From Candidatus Omnitrophota bacterium (GTDB lineage Bacteria; Omnitrophota; Gorgyraeia; B26-G9): a DNA stretch of 10,587 nt. The translations under genes were made by a program, and so were the position numbers. Location: contig DAOVNL010000012.1 in the NCBI GenBank assembly GCA_030630245.1, positions 1 to 10,587 on the forward strand, given 5' to 3'. Position 1 is the stretch's first letter. Every line of letters starts with the position of its first letter. Below, piece after piece: positions 6,868 to 10,587 of this stretch. The notes under the pieces are model-generated. The model was not told the origin of the DNA. It worked only from the letters and a program-made list of their open reading frames with translations, and did no database searches.

Positions 6868-7749
6868 GTGCTGCCTAAAGAGATTATAAAAAAAATCCGC
6901 AGAATAGAGATCAAGACTTCGCATATGGTCAGCGATGTTTTTGCCGGACAATACCACAGTGTATTTAAAGGCCGGGGCATCGAGTTTGACGAGGTGCGCG
7001 AATATCAGCCGGGAGATGAGATCCGTTCTATAGACTGGAATGTTACCGCCCGCATGGGCCATCCTTTTGTAAAAAAGTTCGTTGAAGAACGCCAGCTTAC
7101 GGTAATGCTGCTTATGGACGCCTCAGGGTCGAGTTTTTTCGGAACAAAGGGGCAGTTAAAAAGCGAACTGGCGGCTGAGCTTTGCTCGGTGCTTGCGTAC
7201 TCTGCAATAAAAAATAATGACCGGGTCGGGCTGATAATATTTTCAGACCGCATTGAAAAATTCATCCCGCCGCGTAAAGGCTCCAGGCATGTTTTAAGGG
7301 TTATCAGAGAGGTGTTATTTCACAAGCCGCAAGGCATAAAAACAGATATACGCTGCGCGCTTGATTATTTAAACAATGTTACGCGTAAAAAAACAGTGAG
7401 TTTTTTAATATCCGATTTTTTTGACTGCGAGTTTAAAAAACAGCTGTCCATCACCAATAAAAGGCATGACCTGATCGCGGTTACGCTCACAGACCCGCGG
7501 GAGAAGGCGCTGCCGGAGAAGGGGATCATCCGGTTTGAAGACGCGGAAACGCGGGAAGTTTTTCTGGTTGACGCGGCAAACATGTCCCTGCGGGAAGCTT
7601 TTGCCGAAAAGAGCGCGAAAATTTTAGCCCGGCGGGAGCAGGTATTCAAGCAGGCAGGCGTGGATGTTATCAATATCCGCACTGACGCGCCTTACGAAAA
7701 AGAGCTGATCCGGTTTTTCCGAAAAAGAGAAAAGAAAAGAAAAAGATAA
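6868..7749 (+). CDS. DUF58-domain protein with MIDAS motif (MoxR-associated)
   Basis: This is a 293-residue DUF58 protein of the short, soluble form without membrane segments. The family signature is complete: FKGRGIEFDEVREYQPGDEI (33-52), then RSIDWNVTARMGHPFVKKFV (53-72) and EERQLTVML. It is followed by a VWA-like core with a DASGS metal-site motif (Asp84, Ser86, Ser88). The C-terminus is a basic KREKKRKR tail encoded by a 26-nt all-purine tract (7721-7746). DUF58 proteins occur beside MoxR in many phyla and are presumed partners or clients of the ATPase; their biochemical role is unproven. The start is GTG: an in-frame TAA lies immediately before it, GGAG is 10 nt upstream, and the family's N-terminal LPKEIIKKIRRIEIKT follows directly. 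The stop is 2 nt before the next ATG, implying translational coupling. Confidence 0.95.
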   Translation: MLPKEIIKKIRRIEIKTSHMVSDVFAGQYHSVFKGRGIEFDEVREYQPGDEIRSIDWNVTARMGHPFVKKFVEERQLTVMLLMDASGSSFFGTKGQLKSELAAELCSVLAYSAIKNNDRVGLIIFSDRIEKFIPPRKGSRHVLRVIREVLFHKPQGIKTDIRCALDYLNNVTRKKTVSFLISDFFDCEFKKQLSITNKRHDLIAVTLTDPREKALPEKGIIRFEDAETREVFLVDAANMSLREAFAEKSAKILARREQVFKQAGVDVINIRTDAPYEKELIRFFRKREKKRKR

Positions 7750-7751
7750 AA

Positions 7752-8702
7752 ATGCCGAATATGCGATTGAAAATTCTTTTTACAGCAGGTTTTGTTTTAA
7801 TATGCGTTTTGGCTTTTGGGGCATTTGCGTTTTGCGCGGACGCGTTTATCGGCGCGGGTGTTGACGCGCAGGAAGTAACAATCGGTGAGAGTATTAATTA
7901 TAAGATATTGATAACGCTGCCGGCTGATGCTGAGCTTAAAGACCCCTTTGCCGCGGAGGGCAGTCTTGGCGAATTTGAGATCCGGGATTTTAAATGGAGC
8001 GCGCAAAAAGACAAAACACGGAAGTTCCGCCTGGATTATACCTTAAGCATATTCAAACCAGGCTCGCATGCCATACCCGAATACAAGATTGAGTACCGCG
8101 GTTCAGCTAAAGAACAATGGCAGGGATTAAACGCCGAGGCGATCGATATCACAGTGCAAAGCGTTCTTGGCGATACCAAGGAGCCGGTGCTAAAACCGCT
8201 GAAACCAAAGGTTATAATATGGCGCGATTATATACCTTGGATTATTGTCCTGGTTTTGATCGCGGGAGCGGCCTGGGCGGCGGTTAAATTCCGGCAGAGA
8301 AAACAAAAAGCATTAAAAGAAAAAGTTGTTCCTGAACCCGCGCATGTGATCGCATACCGCGAGCTGGAGCAATTGCAGAAAGCAAATCTTATTGCCCGGG
8401 GATTGATGGAGGAGTATTACGAAAAGCTTTCCGGCTGCCTCAGGCGATATCTGGAAAACCGGTTTTTTCTTAGAGCGCCGTGGATGTCCACAGAAGAATT
8501 TTTAAAAGAAGTAAAGAGATCGCCCGTGTTAAACGCCGCGCAGAGAACATCGCTTAAAGAATTTCTATTGTTATCGGATTTAGTAAAATTTGCGCGCTAC
8601 GGTTCTTCTGTTAAAGAAGCAAAAGAGGCTTTCGCGGGCGCCAGAAGCTTTATCGATAATACAAAGCGGGAAGAAATCTTAAAGGAGAAAACCAAGACGT
8701 GA
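7752..8702 (+). CDS. batD: BatD/DUF4381-like membrane protein of the Bat operon
   Basis: This is a 316-residue bitopic protein. It has a signal peptide or N-terminal anchor (about 5-28, ending FCADA). A beta-rich periplasmic region (about 32-137) resembles the start of BatD, with VTIGESINYKILITLP and a later FKPGSHAIPEYKI segment. One transmembrane helix follows (about 160-180), then a basic flank (RQRKQK) and a helical cytoplasmic domain (about 195-305). Its AYRELEQL, YYEKLSGCLRRYLENRF and STEEFLKEV segments resemble DUF4381. It probably links periplasmic and cytoplasmic sides of the Bat complex; the mechanism is unknown. There is no good Shine-Dalgarno before either ATG (7752 or 7761), so translation likely depends on coupling to DUF58, 2 nt upstream. 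It is shorter than full-length BatD, so the symbol is tentative. Confidence 0.8.
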   Translation: MPNMRLKILFTAGFVLICVLAFGAFAFCADAFIGAGVDAQEVTIGESINYKILITLPADAELKDPFAAEGSLGEFEIRDFKWSAQKDKTRKFRLDYTLSIFKPGSHAIPEYKIEYRGSAKEQWQGLNAEAIDITVQSVLGDTKEPVLKPLKPKVIIWRDYIPWIIVLVLIAGAAWAAVKFRQRKQKALKEKVVPEPAHVIAYRELEQLQKANLIARGLMEEYYEKLSGCLRRYLENRFFLRAPWMSTEEFLKEVKRSPVLNAAQRTSLKEFLLLSDLVKFARYGSSVKEAKEAFAGARSFIDNTKREEILKEKTKT

Positions 8703-9688
8703 TTTTTAAAAACCCCTGGGTGCTTTTACTTCTCGGTACGGTATTGCTGTTGTGCCTGGAGCATAAAAAAAATAAAGCGTCCGTACGCTTTTCATCTAAG
8801 ACATTAATAAAAGAATTACCGGTAAGCTTAAGCGTTAAGGCATTGAAGTATTTTATTGTTCTGCGCATGATAATACTTTCGCTTTTTATTATTGCTTTAG
8901 CGCGGCCGCGGGTGCCGATTGTTCAGGAGCGCGTGTTTAAAGAAGGCGTGGACATAGTGCTGACTCTCGATACCTCAACCAGCATGCGGGCGCTTGATTT
9001 TAAGATAAAAGGAAGGCGGTATAACCGCCTGCATGTTGTAAAGCAGGTGGTCGAGCGTTTTATTGCCCGGCGTATAAATGACCGCATCGGCATGGTTGCC
9101 TTTGCCGGCAGGCCTTATGTTGTGTGCCCGCTTACATTGGACCATAACTGGCTTTTGGCAAACTTAGAAAGAGTGGAAATAGGCATGGTTGAAGACGGTA
9201 CGGCTATAGGTTCAAGCATTGCCGCCGCTCTTAACCGCCTGAAAAGCTCTCAGGCAAAAACAAAAATAATTATTCTTTTAACCGACGGGCGCAATAATGC
9301 CGGCAAGATCTCGCCGTTGACCGCGGCCGAAGCTGCGCGTGCTTTGGGCGTGAAAATATATACGATCGGAGCAGGCAGTATCGGGCAGGTGCCATATCCT
9401 GTCAAAGATGCTTTCGGCAGGGACAGGATCCAGTATGTTGAAGTAGATATGGACGAATCATCTCTGGCTAAGATCGCTGATATTACCTCAGGGAAATATT
9501 TCCGGGCAACAGACACGGCCTCATTGCGGAAAATTTACGGCCGGATCAACTCACTTGAAACTACGCCTTTCAAGCAGCCGGTCTATATGCGTTATGAGGA
9601 AAAATTCAGCTTATTTTTATTGTGCGCGTTTGTTCTGCTTTTAATAGAACAGGTTTTAGCTAACACAATTTTAAGGAAAATACCCTGA
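8699..9688 (+). CDS. batA: BatA-like VWA-domain membrane protein
   Basis: This is a 329-residue protein with the standard Bat layout: two N-terminal hydrophobic segments (about 5-20 and 52-68), a von Willebrand factor A domain (about 83-285) and a C-terminal transmembrane helix (about 303-325). The MIDAS metal site is intact: DTSTS (91-95), the conserved Thr168 in EDGTAIG, and the TDG motif (195-197). ARPRVP just after TM2 is also typical. In Bacteroides, bat genes were named for aerotolerance; in other bacteria the role is unclear, and envelope stress or complex assembly are the usual proposals. The start is GTG overlapping the upstream stop (GTGA, 4 nt), with AAAGGAG at 8681-8687, 11 nt upstream. 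No abnormality is seen. Confidence 0.93.
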   Translation: MIFKNPWVLLLLGTVLLLCLEHKKNKASVRFSSKTLIKELPVSLSVKALKYFIVLRMIILSLFIIALARPRVPIVQERVFKEGVDIVLTLDTSTSMRALDFKIKGRRYNRLHVVKQVVERFIARRINDRIGMVAFAGRPYVVCPLTLDHNWLLANLERVEIGMVEDGTAIGSSIAAALNRLKSSQAKTKIIILLTDGRNNAGKISPLTAAEAARALGVKIYTIGAGSIGQVPYPVKDAFGRDRIQYVEVDMDESSLAKIADITSGKYFRATDTASLRKIYGRINSLETTPFKQPVYMRYEEKFSLFLLCAFVLLLIEQVLANTILRKIP

Positions 9689-9711
9689 TGCGCGTGAGGA
9701 TTGAAGCATGA
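9688..9711 (+). other. Possible 7-codon linker ORF between batA and batB
   Basis: A tiny reading frame, MRVRIEA, starts with an ATG that overlaps the batA stop (TGATG, 9686-9690). It ends in a TGA that overlaps the batB start (ATGA, 9708-9711). It contains the batB Shine-Dalgarno (GAGGA, 9696-9700). The frame has no separate ribosome binding site. If translated by terminating ribosomes it would couple batA to batB. It could equally be chance. No protein function is proposed. Confidence 0.25.
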
Positions 9712-10454
9712 ATTTTGTAAATACACATTTTAATTATCTGTTTCCGGTGCTTTTTGCCCTGCTTGTGTTTCTGGTTTTTTCGGCAAAGAGGAAAGCCGCC
9801 CTGCTTGAGGCCTTTGCCGATAAACGCTCACTTGTTTGGTTAGTTTCTTCATACAGCAGGAAAAGGGACAGCCTCAAAACAGCGCTTATTATAATCGCGG
9901 CATTTTTTGTTATTATTGCCATGCTCAGGCCGCAATGGGGGTTTGTCTGGGAAGAGGTGGAACATAAGGGCGTAGATATATTGATCGCGGTGGATGTATC
10001 CCGGAGCATGCTGACAAAAGATGTCCTGCCCAGCCGTCTGGAGCGGACAAAGCTTGCTTTGGAGGACCTGGCGCGGCAGCTTAGAGGAGACCGCGTCGGA
10101 CTGATTGCTTTTGCCGGCAGCGCTTTTGTACAGTGCCCGCTGACGATTGACTATAACGGATTTTTGCTCAGCGTTCGGGATTTAAATACGCGGCTAATTC
10201 CTAAGCCGGGTACAAACATTGAAAACGCTATAGTTGAGGCAATGCAGAGTTTTGGCAAAGGCTCAGAAGGCGCGGACAGGACATTGGTTATTATAACCGA
10301 CGGAGAAAGCCATGCCGGCGACGCGCTTAAGGCATCAGCTCTGGCTTTGCAGGCGAATATTACGATCCATACCATCGGGGTAGGCACGACACAGGGAGAG
10401 CTGATAGAAGTTAAAGGCGAGGACGGCAAGCTGAGCTATATAAAAGATCAGTAG
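9708..10454 (+). CDS. batB: BatB-like VWA-domain membrane protein, truncated by in-frame TAG
   Basis: This is a 248-residue product up to the TAG, where BatB homologues usually run to about 320-350 residues. There are two N-terminal membrane segments (about 9-25 and 57-73), then AMLRPQWGF and a VWA domain with an intact metal site: DVSRS (96-100), Thr169 in KPGTNIENA, and TDGES (197-201). The open frame stops at SYIKDQ, inside the last conserved part of the VWA domain. The same frame continues in register after the TAG with sequence typical of BatB. The truncated product would lack the final VWA helices and the C-terminal membrane anchor. The likely change is a CAG codon to TAG. The ATG has GAGGA 7 nt upstream. 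Whether this is a true nonsense mutation, an error or a read-through codon cannot be decided here. Confidence 0.9.
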   Translation: MNFVNTHFNYLFPVLFALLVFLVFSAKRKAALLEAFADKRSLVWLVSSYSRKRDSLKTALIIIAAFFVIIAMLRPQWGFVWEEVEHKGVDILIAVDVSRSMLTKDVLPSRLERTKLALEDLARQLRGDRVGLIAFAGSAFVQCPLTIDYNGFLLSVRDLNTRLIPKPGTNIENAIVEAMQSFGKGSEGADRTLVIITDGESHAGDALKASALALQANITIHTIGVGTTQGELIEVKGEDGKLSYIKDQ

Positions 10455-10587
10455 GGACAGATAGTAAAGTCCCGGCTTAATGAGAAGGCCCTGCAGGAGA
10501 TTGCTTTTGAAACTGAAGGAATATATGTTAAATCAACGCCCACGGAGTTTGGGCTGGAGCTGCTTTACAACAGCAAGATCGTTGATA
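10455..10587 (+). pseudogene. batB: BatB C-terminal continuation after the TAG (cut by window end)
   Basis: Directly after the TAG, the batB frame stays open for 44 codons to the window edge. It reads GQIVKSRLNEKALQEIAFET and then EGIYVKSTPTEFGLELLYNS. This matches what normally follows SYIKD in BatB-type VWA proteins: the KSRL-E-L-IA helix, then G-Y-S and the last helix before the C-terminal membrane segment. It is not a separate gene, because it has no start codon or ribosome binding site of its own. No frameshift is needed to join the two parts. Confidence 0.85.

Noticed and set aside
7721..7746. 26-nt all-purine tract as a frameshift or H-DNA site
   Set aside because: It is explained by the Lys/Arg/Glu-rich tail of the DUF58 protein, and the frame stays intact.
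10455..10587. A separate new gene after batB
   Set aside because: It is in the same frame as batB, continues its typical sequence, and has no start codon or ribosome binding site.

Overview
The window comes from a Gram-negative-type bacterium. It encodes an outer-membrane efflux channel and an RND pump, which only make sense in a cell with two membranes. It also encodes a MoxR/Bat gene set of the kind found in Bacteroidota, spirochaetes, the PVC group, Omnitrophota and similar lineages. Moderate GC, the MoxR-DUF58-BatD-BatA-BatB order and short repeats in the spacers would suit an environmental PVC/Omnitrophota-like genome. That placement is an impression and not a demonstrated assignment.

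Region 1 (1-240) is non-coding. It holds fragments resembling dispersed repeats (1-24, 101-117), a plausible sigma70 promoter (163-191) and an AT-rich heptamer tract just before the first ribosome binding site.

Region 2 (241-5583) is an efflux module on the + strand: a MarR-family repressor, a TolC-family outer-membrane channel 4 nt downstream, and an RND (HAE1/AcrB-like) inner-membrane pump. The periplasmic adaptor expected between channel and pump is absent. The pump is longer than usual and has two extra hydrophobic segments between TM6 and TM7. A 4x AGTAAAA tandem repeat directly precedes the pump's Shine-Dalgarno.

Region 3 (5584-10587, continuing off the end) is a second + strand operon with its own promoter (5602-5629): MoxR AAA+ ATPase, DUF58 protein, BatD/DUF4381-like membrane protein, BatA (VWA) and BatB (VWA). 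MoxR ATPases are thought to act as chaperone-like remodelers of VWA/MIDAS proteins. DUF58, BatA and BatB all keep a DxSxS metal-binding motif, so the set is probably one membrane-anchored machine in the cell envelope. The genes from DUF58 onward are tightly coupled (+2, -4 and +19 nt). The moxR-DUF58 gap, by contrast, is 147 nt and is filled by a striking array of 10-bp units: five GGTTAC-type units face six GTAACC-type units, and RNA from it could form a hairpin with 45-nt arms.

The batB frame is broken by one in-frame TAG (10452-10454). Homologous-looking sequence continues in the same frame to the window edge, so the gene is either a recent nonsense mutant, an assembly or sequencing error, or read through. 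The best second-look items are the 10-bp inverted array, the batB amber codon, and the adaptor-less pump with extra membrane segments. No clearly new multi-gene system was found.
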